From the NCBI RefSeq assembly GCF_000377905.1, contig NZ_KB898876.1:124001-188000 (forward strand): a DNA stretch of 64,000 bases, read 5' to 3'. The notes under the pieces were generated by a model. The model was not told the origin of the DNA, made no database searches, and worked only from the letters and a program-made list of their open reading frames with translations. Within the stretch, counting starts at the first letter, position 1, and each line of letters starts with the position of its first letter. Made by a program: the position numbers and the translations under genes. Shown piece after piece: positions 44,483 through 52,577 of the stretch. The DNA is from Thioalkalivibrio sp. ALMg11 (GTDB lineage: Bacteria > Pseudomonadota > Gammaproteobacteria > Ectothiorhodospirales > Ectothiorhodospiraceae).

Positions 44483-45376
44483 ATGGGTAATTGGGCAAAA
44501 ATCGGGGTGCCAGCCGCCGCCTTCTGGCTGGGATTCTCGGTCCTGTTGGCCGGGTGTGGGGGGACCTTCCCGCAGCCCGGTCCGGATCCGGAATTCGACG
44601 ACGGACTGAGCGCGGAGGCCCTGTTTCAGCGAACGCTTGCGGCCCACGGCGGGGACCTGCGCAAATACCCGGGCGATCTGAACCAGGCGACCGATGGCGA
44701 GTGGGGGCGCATGATCCAGCGCCTCCAGCCGCTGGTGGCCGACGGCAAATACCGCGGCCAGGGCGAAGAGCGTTATCGCCCCGCCGATGATCTGTATGCG
44801 GTCCACTACACCGGTCCCGAGGGCACGAAGAGCGTCTTTCGCCACGGTGACGAATTCCGCTTGTATTACGATGGCGAGCGCAGTTCGGACCGCGACCGGA
44901 TTCGCGCCAGCGCGATGACCACGGACGCCGGCGAGCTGTTCCACTACGGTCCGAGCTTCGTCAAACACCGGGCGACCGCCATGGAGCGGCTGGCGGACCA
45001 GCGCGAGGGCGGTGTGAACTACCGCCGGGTACTGGCCACCATCGAGCCGGGGTTCGGCGAGGCGGACGAAGACCGGGTGGTGATGTGGATCCACCCCGAA
45101 ACCGACCTGCTTTATCGCGTGCATGTCACCTTGAACGGCTTTGGCCCAACCCAGGGTGCCCACGTGGATACGACCTTCCTGGAGTATGCGGAGATCGAGG
45201 GGTACACCTTGCCCACGCGCTTCGAAGAACGGGTGCGCGGGCCATTGCGGCTATTCGTGCACGAGTGGTGGGTGACCGGTCGGGACAGCGGACGCGGTTG
45301 GGCGCCCGCGGATGTCCGTGGGCCCGGTTTCTCGGGGGCGGCGGCGTCCGCCGCGGCTGACGCTGCCGCCCCGTAA
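44483..45376 (+). CDS. lipoprotein of the DUF1571-like type
   Basis: This 297-residue protein has a lipoprotein signal ending LLAGC and a beta-rich domain with YRPADDLYAVHYTGPEGTKS, FRLYYDGERSSDRDRIRASA and WIHPETDLLYRVHVTLNGFG. This resembles DUF1571/LolA-like envelope proteins, but the match is by pattern only. TTAGGAGCGATGCA precedes the ATG at 44483. An Ala-rich C-terminal tail (GAAASAAADAAAP) follows. It is probably in the periplasm or outer-membrane inner leaflet. Confidence 0.7.
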   Translation: MGNWAKIGVPAAAFWLGFSVLLAGCGGTFPQPGPDPEFDDGLSAEALFQRTLAAHGGDLRKYPGDLNQATDGEWGRMIQRLQPLVADGKYRGQGEERYRPADDLYAVHYTGPEGTKSVFRHGDEFRLYYDGERSSDRDRIRASAMTTDAGELFHYGPSFVKHRATAMERLADQREGGVNYRRVLATIEPGFGEADEDRVVMWIHPETDLLYRVHVTLNGFGPTQGAHVDTTFLEYAEIEGYTLPTRFEERVRGPLRLFVHEWWVTGRDSGRGWAPADVRGPGFSGAAASAAADAAAP

Positions 45377-45408
45377 GGGATGTTCGGGTATGCCATCATC
45401 GGCCCGCC

Positions 45409-45606
45409 ATGAACGAAGTGAGCCGACCCAAGGCCCGAACCACGGCCGACTTGCCGATCCCGAATGACCCCGAGGCCCCGGCCCCGGATGCGCCGGCGGA
45501 CGCAGATTGCTCGTGGGGTAGCTGTTCGGCCGAGCCCTACTGGCTGGAGGTTGCGGAAGCGCTCGAATCCGTCCCCGATGGGATGCCGGGCAAGCCACCT
45601 TCCTGA
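45409..45606 (+). CDS. small protein with CxxxxCxAEPYWxEVAE motif (first paralogue)
   Basis: This 65-residue protein has a Pro/Ala-rich N-terminus and the block CSWGSCSAEPYWLEVAEALE. A very similar block (CCSCEAEPYWAEVAEELG) is found in the small gene at 54265-54558. Its 3' end overlaps the tail of the convergent phosphotransferase by 70 bases. No good Shine-Dalgarno is seen. The shared motif in two unlinked genes, both overlapping convergent neighbours, supports a real family of unknown function. Confidence 0.5.
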   Translation: MNEVSRPKARTTADLPIPNDPEAPAPDAPADADCSWGSCSAEPYWLEVAEALESVPDGMPGKPPS

Positions 45607-46574
45607 AGGCGCCGGACCACGGCCAGTGCCGTGCGGCGGCTGTAGTCGTGGATCTTCCAGTGATCCGGCATCCAGCCGACCAGGAAGCGGTAGAAGTCGG
45701 CCTGGGCAATGGGGAACAGCGCACGCCACTCGTGCTCGATGGCGTCGGCTTCCGCGCCCTTGCCATGTTCGTTCAGGGCCTCGCGCAGGGCTTGGAAGTA
45801 GTCCTCCAGCAGTCCGGTCTCCCAGGTCTCCTGTTCGTGTTCGTCGAGGCCGCTTCCGAGGAAATAGGCCACATCGCGCATGCCGCAGCCGCCTCCGACG
45901 TACTGGAAATCCACGGCTGCGACGGCGTCGCCCTGCGGCGCAAAGCAGAAGTTGGCGACCTTGGCATCGCCATGGACGAGGCTGCGGTAGCGGGCGCCGG
46001 TCAGGGCGTCGTCGAGGGCCGCTGCCGTCTCGCGAATCGCCGGGTCCTCGATGGCGGCCCATTCGTCCGGGCGCGTGGCCAGATGCCAGTAACTGCCCTC
46101 GGGCCACAAGCCTGCGGGCTCCCGCCCCATGAAGCGCGCGTGGAAGCGGGCGAGCCAGCGCAGACACTGCCGGGCCTCGGTCCGGGTCAGATGTTCCTTG
46201 CGCAGCGGGAAGCCGGCGGCGTCGAGGTCCTCCAGCACGATGAGGTGCTCGTCCCCGACGGTTGCGGTGTCCAGGCAGCGGGGTACGCGGCTGCTGGCGT
46301 CGCACTGGCCGGACCCGTCGCGATACCAGGCCATCTCGACCTGATAGGAACCCACCTTGCGCTGATGCGAGCGGTCGTTGTTCCAGCCGCGAGGATGGTC
46401 CAGATCGCCGGGAAAGACGACGTGCTTGAGGATCACCGTGGGCACGTCGGCGCCTTCGAGGCGGTAGCGGACGATCTCGCCATAACCGCTCCAGAGGATC
46501 TGGATCACGTGGTCACGCACCGCCTTGCGGGCACCGGTGGCCTGCTGGACGAAGCGGGTGGGGGCGTCCGTCAT
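45537..46574 (-). CDS. aminoglycoside phosphotransferase-like kinase
   Basis: This 345-residue protein has the APH/choline-kinase fold: VPTVILKHVVFP (ATP-binding Lys), LIVLEDLDAAGFPL, the Brenner motif LVHGDAKVANFCF (catalytic Asp) and VAAVDFQYVGGGCG (metal-binding Asp). The sequence style is that of DUF1679/ecdysteroid-kinase-like proteins, which phosphorylate small alcohols. The substrate is unknown. It overlaps the MliC-like gene by four bases (ATGA), indicating an operon, and its 3' end overlaps a small convergent gene. Confidence 0.85.
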   Translation of the reverse strand: MTDAPTRFVQQATGARKAVRDHVIQILWSGYGEIVRYRLEGADVPTVILKHVVFPGDLDHPRGWNNDRSHQRKVGSYQVEMAWYRDGSGQCDASSRVPRCLDTATVGDEHLIVLEDLDAAGFPLRKEHLTRTEARQCLRWLARFHARFMGREPAGLWPEGSYWHLATRPDEWAAIEDPAIRETAAALDDALTGARYRSLVHGDAKVANFCFAPQGDAVAAVDFQYVGGGCGMRDVAYFLGSGLDEHEQETWETGLLEDYFQALREALNEHGKGAEADAIEHEWRALFPIAQADFYRFLVGWMPDHWKIHDYSRRTALAVVRRLQEGGLPGIPSGTDSSASATSSQ

Positions 46575-46885
46575 CCGCGCGGGGGCAGGGCGCGGCAGCT
46601 CCAGAACACGCCCAGCATCTCGAGCATGGCGGCGTCGTCGCGGGTCCAGAAAACGATGTCGTCGGTGGGATTGGCGTAGCGCCCGCCATAGGCCGTCTCG
46701 GTGGCTTGTAGTCGCGCGCGGGCCCCGTTGAAGGCCAGCACGGCCTGCTCGCCCTCGAAGGTGGCGGTGAGCTCGGGGCCGTAGGCGCAGATGTAGGCCA
46801 CCTCGCGTGGGGCGTCATCGCCACGCGGCAGGGCGCTGCAGCCGGCGATCAGCATGATTCCTGCAAGGATGATGGCTCGGCGCAC
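46571..46885 (-). CDS. MliC-like lysozyme-inhibitor lipoprotein
   Basis: This 104-residue lipoprotein (lipobox LIAGC, Cys15) has the MliC/PliC pattern: AYICAYGPELTATFEGEQAV, a central YGGRYANPTDDIVFW and a second Cys in FWSCRALP that pairs with Cys in YICAY. MliC proteins protect the cell wall by inhibiting C-type lysozyme from the periplasm or outer membrane. The start is GTG at 46885 with CGGGAG upstream. It overlaps the kinase gene that follows. Confidence 0.77.
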   Translation of the reverse strand: MRRAIILAGIMLIAGCSALPRGDDAPREVAYICAYGPELTATFEGEQAVLAFNGARARLQATETAYGGRYANPTDDIVFWTRDDAAMLEMLGVFWSCRALPPRG

Positions 46886-46944
46886 GCGGTGGTCTCCCGT
46901 TGACGATCGATTATCGTAGCGTCCGGGCGGCCGGTACTTCATGT

Positions 46945-46983
46945 GGCCCTGCATGGCCGGGGGTGTTCCGGCCATGCAGGGCC
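46945..46983. terminator. strong hairpin after the PAS-GGDEF-EAL gene
   Basis: GGCCCTGCATGGCCGG and CCGGCCATGCAGGGCC form a perfect 16-bp stem with a seven-base loop, 17 bases past the stop at 47001. No U-run follows, so termination is probable but not certain. Confidence 0.6.
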
Positions 46984-47000
46984 GTGTGGACCGGGCCGAT

Positions 47001-49478
47001 TCAGGCGCTGTGGCCAGGGTACGCGACAGTCGATGCGGATCGGGCCAGCACCCGTTCGAAGTTGGCCGCGGCCTGCGGGCGGGCAAACAGGAAGCCCTGC
47101 AGGGCCTGGCAACCGGCCTCCTGCAGGAAGGCTTGTTGCGCCTCGGTTTCCACGCCCTCGGCGACGGATTCGAGGCCCAGGTTGTCCGCGAGGCTGAGAA
47201 TGGTGCGCACGATGGCCGCCGCGCTCGACTCGGTCTCCAGGTCCGCGATGAAGCAGCGGTCGATTTTCAGCACATCCAGCGGAAAGCGGCGCAGATAGGC
47301 CAGTGAGGAGTACCCGGTACCGAAATCGTCCAGGGCGACCCGGACCCCGCGCTCGCGGAATTGGCCCAGGGTACGGATGACCTGATCGGTATCGGCCATC
47401 AGCATGCTCTCGGTGACCTCCAGCTCCAGTGCATCCGCACGTAGGCCGGTTTCTTCCAACACCCGGTCGATGCTGTGCGCTATCTGACGATCGCGAAACT
47501 GGGGGGCGGCCAGATTGACGGACACGCGGACCGGTGGCAGCCCAGCCTGATGCCATTCCCGACACTGACGGCAGGCTTCGGTCAGAATCCAATGGCCCAG
47601 TTCCACGATCAGCCCGGTCTCCTCGAGGATCGGGATAAAGGCGCCCGGCGAATGTACCGTGCCGGCTCCATCTTCCCAGCGCAGCAGGGCCTCGACGCCG
47701 ACGATACGGCCATCGCCGGCCGCCACCCGCGGCTGGTAGTGGAGGAAGAACCCTTCCTGGTGATCGACCGCACGCCGCAGCTGGCCCTCCAGCGAGACGC
47801 GCGTCCGCACGTCGTTGTTGAGCTCGCCGGAACAGAACTCGATGGCATTGCCCTCGGTGCGCTTGGCCTGGTGCATCGCGGATTCGGCGCGGCGCATCAG
47901 GTCGGGCGCATCCTGGGTGTCGTGTGGATACACGGCGACCCCGACGGAACCCGGGACATAGAGCTCGTGGTCGCCGGCCTTGATGATCTGGCGCAGCGGC
48001 TCCAGCAGGCGGGTCACCGCGCCGGCGACCGAGCCGGGGGCCTCCACCGGGAGCAGGGCGCCGAACTCGTCGCCGCCCAGGCGTGCCAGTACGCCACCGA
48101 CCGGCAGGCGGTTCTCCAGGCGTCGGGCCACGTGTTGCAGGACCTCGTCGCCGGTGGCCTGGCCCATGCCTTCGTTGACGCTCTTGAAGCGATCCAGGCC
48201 GATGTGGGCCAGCACCAGCGGACGCCCCAGGCGTTCGGCATCGGCGACGGCCTGGTCGGCGCGTTCGGCAAAGCGGGTGCGGTTGGGCAGGCCGGTCAGG
48301 GCGTCGTGGTAGGTGATGAATTGCAGGCGGCGCTCCGCCTCGCGCCGCTCGGTGATGTCATGCACCACGCCGGCCATGCGCTGGGGCCGGCCCTGGGTGT
48401 CGAAGTCCACGCTCCCGTGCTGGTAGACGATGCGGATCGAGCCATCGGGGCGGACGATGCGGTGCTCGATGTCGTATTCCGGACCCCCGGGGGTGAGGGC
48501 GTCGTCGACCGCGCGCTGCACCCGCTCGCGGTCGTCCGGGTGCACCGCCTGCATGAAGGCCTCGTGGGTGGCACCCCATTGGTCGTATTCGAGGCCGAAG
48601 ATGCGGAAGACCTCGTTGGACCAGCGGATGCCCCCGGCGTCGAAGTCCGAGATCCAGTTGCCCAGGTGGGCGATCTGCTGTGCCTCCTGCAGTTCCGCCT
48701 CGCGCCTTTCCAGTGCCTCGCGCGCGGCCTGGCGCTCGGTGATGTCCTGGAACGAGATCACGGCGCCGGTGATCCGGTCACGGGCATCACGCAGGGGGGC
48801 GGCATTGATGAGTACCGGAAATCCGTGCCCCGCGCGACTCCAGAAATACTCCTCGCAGGCCTGCAACGGCTCGCCGGTGTGCAACACCCGGTAGACGGGG
48901 CATTCCGTGGGCGAGAAGGCCTGCCCGTCGGGATAGGTATGATGCGACAGCTCGTGCGAATTGTGGCCCAGGGCCTCGGCTTCCGTGGCAAACCCGAGCA
49001 GTTCGCAGGCCGCAGGGTTCAGGAAGGTGTAATTGCCGTCGGAATCGATGCCGAATACGCCCTCGGCCAGGCTCCCCAGCAGGTTCTCGCGCAGGAGTTC
49101 GCCCTGCTTGCGGTCGGTGACGTCGATTCCGAGGGTCTGGAAGTGGGTGATCTCGCCGGCGTCGTCGAAGAAGGCGCGGCTGGTCCAGCGGACCCACCGA
49201 TCGGCACCATCGCCGCGCTGTACGGGGTTCTCGATGGTGCGCACGGGTGCTTCGGGGGTGACGCGAAGCAGATCGGCACGGTTTTCTGGCTGCCGGTCTT
49301 GGGGCAGGTCATGAATCCAGCGGTGTCCGAGTAGCCCGTCGGGCGGCACTGCGAAGTAGTCGTGGGCCGCCTGGTTGGCGTAGAAGATGGTCGTATCGGG
49401 TCGATAGCAGATGATGATGTAGGGGTGGTGTTCCACCAGATCCTGATAGTGGACTTCCAGTCCGGACGGATCGCTCAT
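47001..49478 (-). CDS. PAS-PAS-PAS-GGDEF-EAL cyclic-di-GMP enzyme
   Basis: This 825-residue cytoplasmic protein has three PAS domains with PAC motifs (about 10-125, 128-250, 255-378), a GGDEF domain (about 385-545, LARLGGDEFGALLP) and an EAL domain (about 560-815). EAL motifs are complete: VEALLRWED, SVNLAAPQF, LELEVTESM, ALDDFGTGYSSL, KIDRCFI and AEGVETEAQ. No I-site RxxD precedes GGDEF (the position reads PVGG). It could make or break c-di-GMP; intact EAL motifs favour phosphodiesterase activity controlled by the PAS sensors. It is monocistronic with a hairpin downstream. Confidence 0.93.
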   Translation of the reverse strand: MSDPSGLEVHYQDLVEHHPYIIICYRPDTTIFYANQAAHDYFAVPPDGLLGHRWIHDLPQDRQPENRADLLRVTPEAPVRTIENPVQRGDGADRWVRWTSRAFFDDAGEITHFQTLGIDVTDRKQGELLRENLLGSLAEGVFGIDSDGNYTFLNPAACELLGFATEAEALGHNSHELSHHTYPDGQAFSPTECPVYRVLHTGEPLQACEEYFWSRAGHGFPVLINAAPLRDARDRITGAVISFQDITERQAAREALERREAELQEAQQIAHLGNWISDFDAGGIRWSNEVFRIFGLEYDQWGATHEAFMQAVHPDDRERVQRAVDDALTPGGPEYDIEHRIVRPDGSIRIVYQHGSVDFDTQGRPQRMAGVVHDITERREAERRLQFITYHDALTGLPNRTRFAERADQAVADAERLGRPLVLAHIGLDRFKSVNEGMGQATGDEVLQHVARRLENRLPVGGVLARLGGDEFGALLPVEAPGSVAGAVTRLLEPLRQIIKAGDHELYVPGSVGVAVYPHDTQDAPDLMRRAESAMHQAKRTEGNAIEFCSGELNNDVRTRVSLEGQLRRAVDHQEGFFLHYQPRVAAGDGRIVGVEALLRWEDGAGTVHSPGAFIPILEETGLIVELGHWILTEACRQCREWHQAGLPPVRVSVNLAAPQFRDRQIAHSIDRVLEETGLRADALELEVTESMLMADTDQVIRTLGQFRERGVRVALDDFGTGYSSLAYLRRFPLDVLKIDRCFIADLETESSAAAIVRTILSLADNLGLESVAEGVETEAQQAFLQEAGCQALQGFLFARPQAAANFERVLARSASTVAYPGHSA

Positions 49479-49624
49479 GCACTCTCCCTGCTTCTCGCGA
49501 TCCGATGGCTGGGTCTGCCCGATCGCCTCGCTGCGAGTCTGGCAGGGGTATTTTCAATGCGCAAACCGTAATTCGGACACAGGATTAACCGGCCGTTTTG
49601 CCGCGCACACGTTGGGGGTGCCTG

Positions 49625-50008
49625 TCAGCGTGGGTCTTCGTGGGAGTCGAGCTGATCCATCGGGTCGTGGTCGTCCTGTTGCTGCCGGACGCGGCGTGCG
49701 TGCATCTGGCGGTCGGTGAGCGACGTGTCGGCGTGGACATTGCGCACGACCAGGAAGGTCCACACCGTGGCGAACACCCACAGGAACAGGCCGATCGCCA
49801 GTGGGAAGCCTCCGTAGCCGGAGACTCCGGCCAGGCCGGTCAGCAGCGCATAGGCGAGGGAAACCAGCGCGGCGGCCCAGACGATGGCGATGGGGGCGGC
49901 GCAACTGTGGGCGGCCGCGCCGTAGCGATACGCACCCACCGGGGGCAGGGCTACGCCGAGAATATAGTAGAGCGCGGGTTCCCGCGCGGGGTTATGCAGG
50001 CTGGTCAT
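49625..50008 (-). CDS. small membrane protein of unknown function
   Basis: This 127-residue protein has three hydrophobic segments (about 12-30, 38-60 and 64-88: APIAIVWAAALVSLAYALL, GGFPLAIGLFLWVFATVWTF) and a hydrophilic, Asp/Gln-rich C-terminal tail. The start at 50008 is preceded by GGAGGAAGAGAC, a good ribosome site. The family is not recognised. It sits between the c-di-GMP gene and the periplasmic peroxiredoxin and shares their strand. Confidence 0.7.
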   Translation of the reverse strand: MTSLHNPAREPALYYILGVALPPVGAYRYGAAAHSCAAPIAIVWAAALVSLAYALLTGLAGVSGYGGFPLAIGLFLWVFATVWTFLVVRNVHADTSLTDRQMHARRVRQQQDDHDPMDQLDSHEDPR

Positions 50009-50109
50009 GTCCGTCTCTTCCTCCCGGGTGCCGACCTTCTAGAGTCTGGTCCGAAACCCGCTCGTTTTCCACGTGGCTAAGCGAACTATACGGCAGGATT
50101 CGGCTGGGA

Positions 50110-50655
50110 TTACGGATCTGGATGGGTCGTACCGACCTGCGCGCGCAGCTGGCGCAGGTCGGCGAGGACCTCGAAGACATGCTCGTCCGGGTCGACGTCG
50201 CGGTAGATCTTCGCGAGGCGTCCATCCGGATCGATGATGAAACTGTGGCGCTTGGCGAAGCGCACGACGAGAAAATTGGAGAGGGCTCCGTAGTCGCGCA
50301 CGGTGACGCCATCCGGGTCGGACAGCAGCGAGAACGGCAGCTCGTACTTCTCGGCGAAGGCCTGGTGGCTGGCCTGGCTGTCCATGCTGACGCCCAGGAT
50401 CTGCGTATCCTGGGCGATCAGGCGGTGCATGGCGTCGCGGAAGTTGCAGGCCTCGGTGGTGCAGCCAGGGGTGTCGTTTTTCGGGTAGAAGTAGAGCACC
50501 AGCCAGCCGCCCGCGTAGTCCGCCAGGCGGTGGGTCTCGCCGTGCTGGTCGGGGAGTTCGAAGGCCGGTGCCGGCTGGCCGATACGCAGGTCTCCCGCCT
50601 GGGCACTGCCGAGCAGAAAGGCCAATGCAAACAGCAGGATGGCTGAAACACGCAT
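50110..50655 (-). CDS. bcp: exported Bcp/PrxQ-type peroxiredoxin
   Basis: This 181-residue thiol peroxidase has a signal peptide (about 1-20, LLGSAQAGD), unusual for Bcp but seen in some periplasmic PrxQ. The peroxidatic Cys65 lies in KNDTPGCTTEACNF and the resolving Cys70 is the typical five-residue partner. SFLIDPDG-like sequence (SFIIDPDGRLAKIY) is present. It reduces hydroperoxides in the periplasm with a thioredoxin-like donor, complementing KatG and the exported MsrA. Confidence 0.93.
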   Translation of the reverse strand: MRVSAILLFALAFLLGSAQAGDLRIGQPAPAFELPDQHGETHRLADYAGGWLVLYFYPKNDTPGCTTEACNFRDAMHRLIAQDTQILGVSMDSQASHQAFAEKYELPFSLLSDPDGVTVRDYGALSNFLVVRFAKRHSFIIDPDGRLAKIYRDVDPDEHVFEVLADLRQLRAQVGTTHPDP

Positions 50656-50732
50656 CTTGGAACCCCCAACCGGTCGGCTTCGCGCGCGGTCGGCGCTGAT
50701 ACTCCGTTCAGATCGCTGCGGCGGGTATTGGT

Positions 50733-51758
50733 TCAGGTCGCGGGCGGCGGGTTGTCGGCTGCGGCGATGGCGACCCGGTCGCGACCGCTGCGCTTGGCCT
50801 GGTAGAGCGCGCGGTCCGCGGACTCAACGAGTTGGGCGGCGGTACTTCGGTCATCGGGGATCATGCTGGCGACCCCGGCGCTGGCGGTCAGGGTGGAGGC
50901 AATCCGGGAGCTCGTGTGAGCGATCGCCTCATCGCGGATCTGCTGCAGGCAGCGTTGCGCCAGGGCGTGGGCGGCATCGATGTCGGTGTCCGGCAGGACC
51001 AGCACGAATTCCTCGCCGCCCAGGCGCGCCAGCAGGTCCTGCTGGCGGCTGACGGCACCGGCGAGGCAGGCCGCGATGCGTTGCAGGCAGACGTCGCCGG
51101 CGGGGTGCCCGTAGCGGTCGTTGTATTCCTTGAAGTGGTCGATGTCGAGCATGATGACGGCGAGCGGGCGCTGATCGCGCCGGGCATGCGCCCACTCGCG
51201 TTCCAGCACCAGATCAAATTGGCGCCGGTTGGCGATGGCGGTCAGCGAGTCGCTGTAGGAGAGGGTCTCCAGTTCGCTTTTAAGGCGCAGGAGTTCCTCT
51301 TCCTGCTGCTTGCGTTCGCTGATGTCGAACATGAAGCCGACCAGGGCCTCGACCTCGTCGTCCTTGCGCACCACGTGGACGACGTCGCGGATCCAGATGT
51401 AGTGGCCCTCCCGGGTCAGGGCGCGGTAGTCGGCCTCGTGGTCGACCCCGGACTTCGACTGGGTCACGCAGAAGTTGACGACCGAGTCGCGGTCGTCGGG
51501 GTGCATGCGTTCCACCCAGTCGTCGATGCTGACCCAGCTCTCTGGCGTCCAGCCCAGCAACGCCTCGATCTGCGGGCCGATGTAGGTGAAGCACATGGTC
51601 GCCCAGTCGATCTTCCACGGGATGGCGCGGGTGGATTCGAGCAGCGTGCGATAGACAGTGCTGTCCGGCTCCATCTCGGGGCTGGAGGTGGGTGATTCGA
51701 TGTCCGGTCCCAGTGCCGTTCCCGTGTTCTCCGGCTCGGCGGCCGTGGTCGTGTTCAT
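50733..51758 (-). CDS. PAS-GGDEF diguanylate cyclase
   Basis: This 341-residue protein has a PAS/PAC domain (about 38-165; WVERMHPDDRDSVVNFC, ALTREGHYIWIRDVVHVVRK) and an active GGDEF domain (about 175-335, LARLGGEEFVLVLP). An inhibitory I-site RQQD lies five residues before GGEEF, so feedback by c-di-GMP is expected. It is the last gene of a likely operon with the OmpA-like lipoprotein (26 bases upstream) and the CSS-EAL protein, pairing synthesis and breakdown of c-di-GMP. Confidence 0.92.
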   Translation of the reverse strand: MNTTTAAEPENTGTALGPDIESPTSSPEMEPDSTVYRTLLESTRAIPWKIDWATMCFTYIGPQIEALLGWTPESWVSIDDWVERMHPDDRDSVVNFCVTQSKSGVDHEADYRALTREGHYIWIRDVVHVVRKDDEVEALVGFMFDISERKQQEEELLRLKSELETLSYSDSLTAIANRRQFDLVLEREWAHARRDQRPLAVIMLDIDHFKEYNDRYGHPAGDVCLQRIAACLAGAVSRQQDLLARLGGEEFVLVLPDTDIDAAHALAQRCLQQIRDEAIAHTSSRIASTLTASAGVASMIPDDRSTAAQLVESADRALYQAKRSGRDRVAIAAADNPPPAT

Positions 51759-51784
51759 GGCGAATCAAGTCCTTCTGCAGGGTC

Positions 51785-52570
51785 TCAGCTGGCGGCGAGG
51801 GGCTGGATCAGCAGTTCGATTCCAGGGGAGGGCCCCTCGTCACCGAGGTTCGTGGCCGGGCTGGCGGTGCCGAAGATGCGCAGCACCAGGCGTTCGGGGG
51901 CGACCCCGGCGTTCTCCAGGCGGCGGCCCGCGGCCATTGCATCGTCCTCTGCGCCCCCCGAGTTGGCGTCGACTGCTTCGATGCCGGGACCATGCGCGAT
52001 GACGGTCACCAGGCTGGCACCAAACTCGTCGAGCAGCCGGCCGATCGTGTCCAGTGCGCGGGCCTGGTCCGCACCTCCCGGCAGGGCCACACGGATGCCC
52101 GAATCCTGATGATCGATCTCGGTGGACTGTCCCGCCAGTTCCTGGCGCAGACGGGCGCCCAGGACGTCCATGTAGTAACCGAGGCGGCCGGGGTTCAGGG
52201 TCTCGTGACCCTGTTCCCTCAGGATGGCGCGTCGTTCACTTTCGGCGCTGGACGATCGGGCAATGTGCAGGCCCAGTGACGGTTCGGTGGGTTCCGTCGA
52301 GCTGGTTTCCGAGTCCGTATCCGAGTCCGTATCCGTATCTGCGGCTGAAGCTGCGTCCGTAACCGTATTTGTTTCGGGCCGGTTATCGGTGCCTTCGGTC
52401 GTCGCCGTATCGGTTTCCGGCGCGGCGGGTTCGGAGGCGGGGTGGTCGCTAGTGGGAGCCGGGGCATCCTGCTCCACCGGCAACAGGCCACAGCCCGAGG
52501 CCATTGCGGACAGCAACAGGGGGAGCGCCAGGATGTGGCCCGAGCGACGGGTGTTCGAAGATTGGGACAT
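51785..52570 (-). CDS. OmpA-like lipoprotein with acidic Thr/Asp linker
   Basis: This 261-residue protein has a lipoprotein-type signal (LLLSAMASGC), a long linker rich in Thr, Glu and Asp with DTDTDSDTDSETS repeats, and a C-terminal region with the OmpA_C layout (DTIGRLLDEFGASLVTVIAH, GRRLENAGVAPERLVLRIFG). The peptidoglycan-binding Asp and Arg of canonical OmpA domains are not clearly kept (IAHGPG replaces GHTD). It lies between a c-di-GMP phosphodiesterase (7 bases upstream) and a diguanylate cyclase, a layout reminiscent of YfiBNR-type control. Confidence 0.75.
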   Translation of the reverse strand: MSQSSNTRRSGHILALPLLLSAMASGCGLLPVEQDAPAPTSDHPASEPAAPETDTATTEGTDNRPETNTVTDAASAADTDTDSDTDSETSSTEPTEPSLGLHIARSSSAESERRAILREQGHETLNPGRLGYYMDVLGARLRQELAGQSTEIDHQDSGIRVALPGGADQARALDTIGRLLDEFGASLVTVIAHGPGIEAVDANSGGAEDDAMAAGRRLENAGVAPERLVLRIFGTASPATNLGDEGPSPGIELLIQPLAAS

Positions 52571-52577
52571 GCTCTCC

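Noticed and set aside
47475-49334. 619-codon open frame antisense to the PAS-GGDEF-EAL gene
   Set aside because: Repetitive Gly/Val/Ala/Gln composition typical of mirror frames; the opposite strand carries intact GGDEF and EAL motifs.
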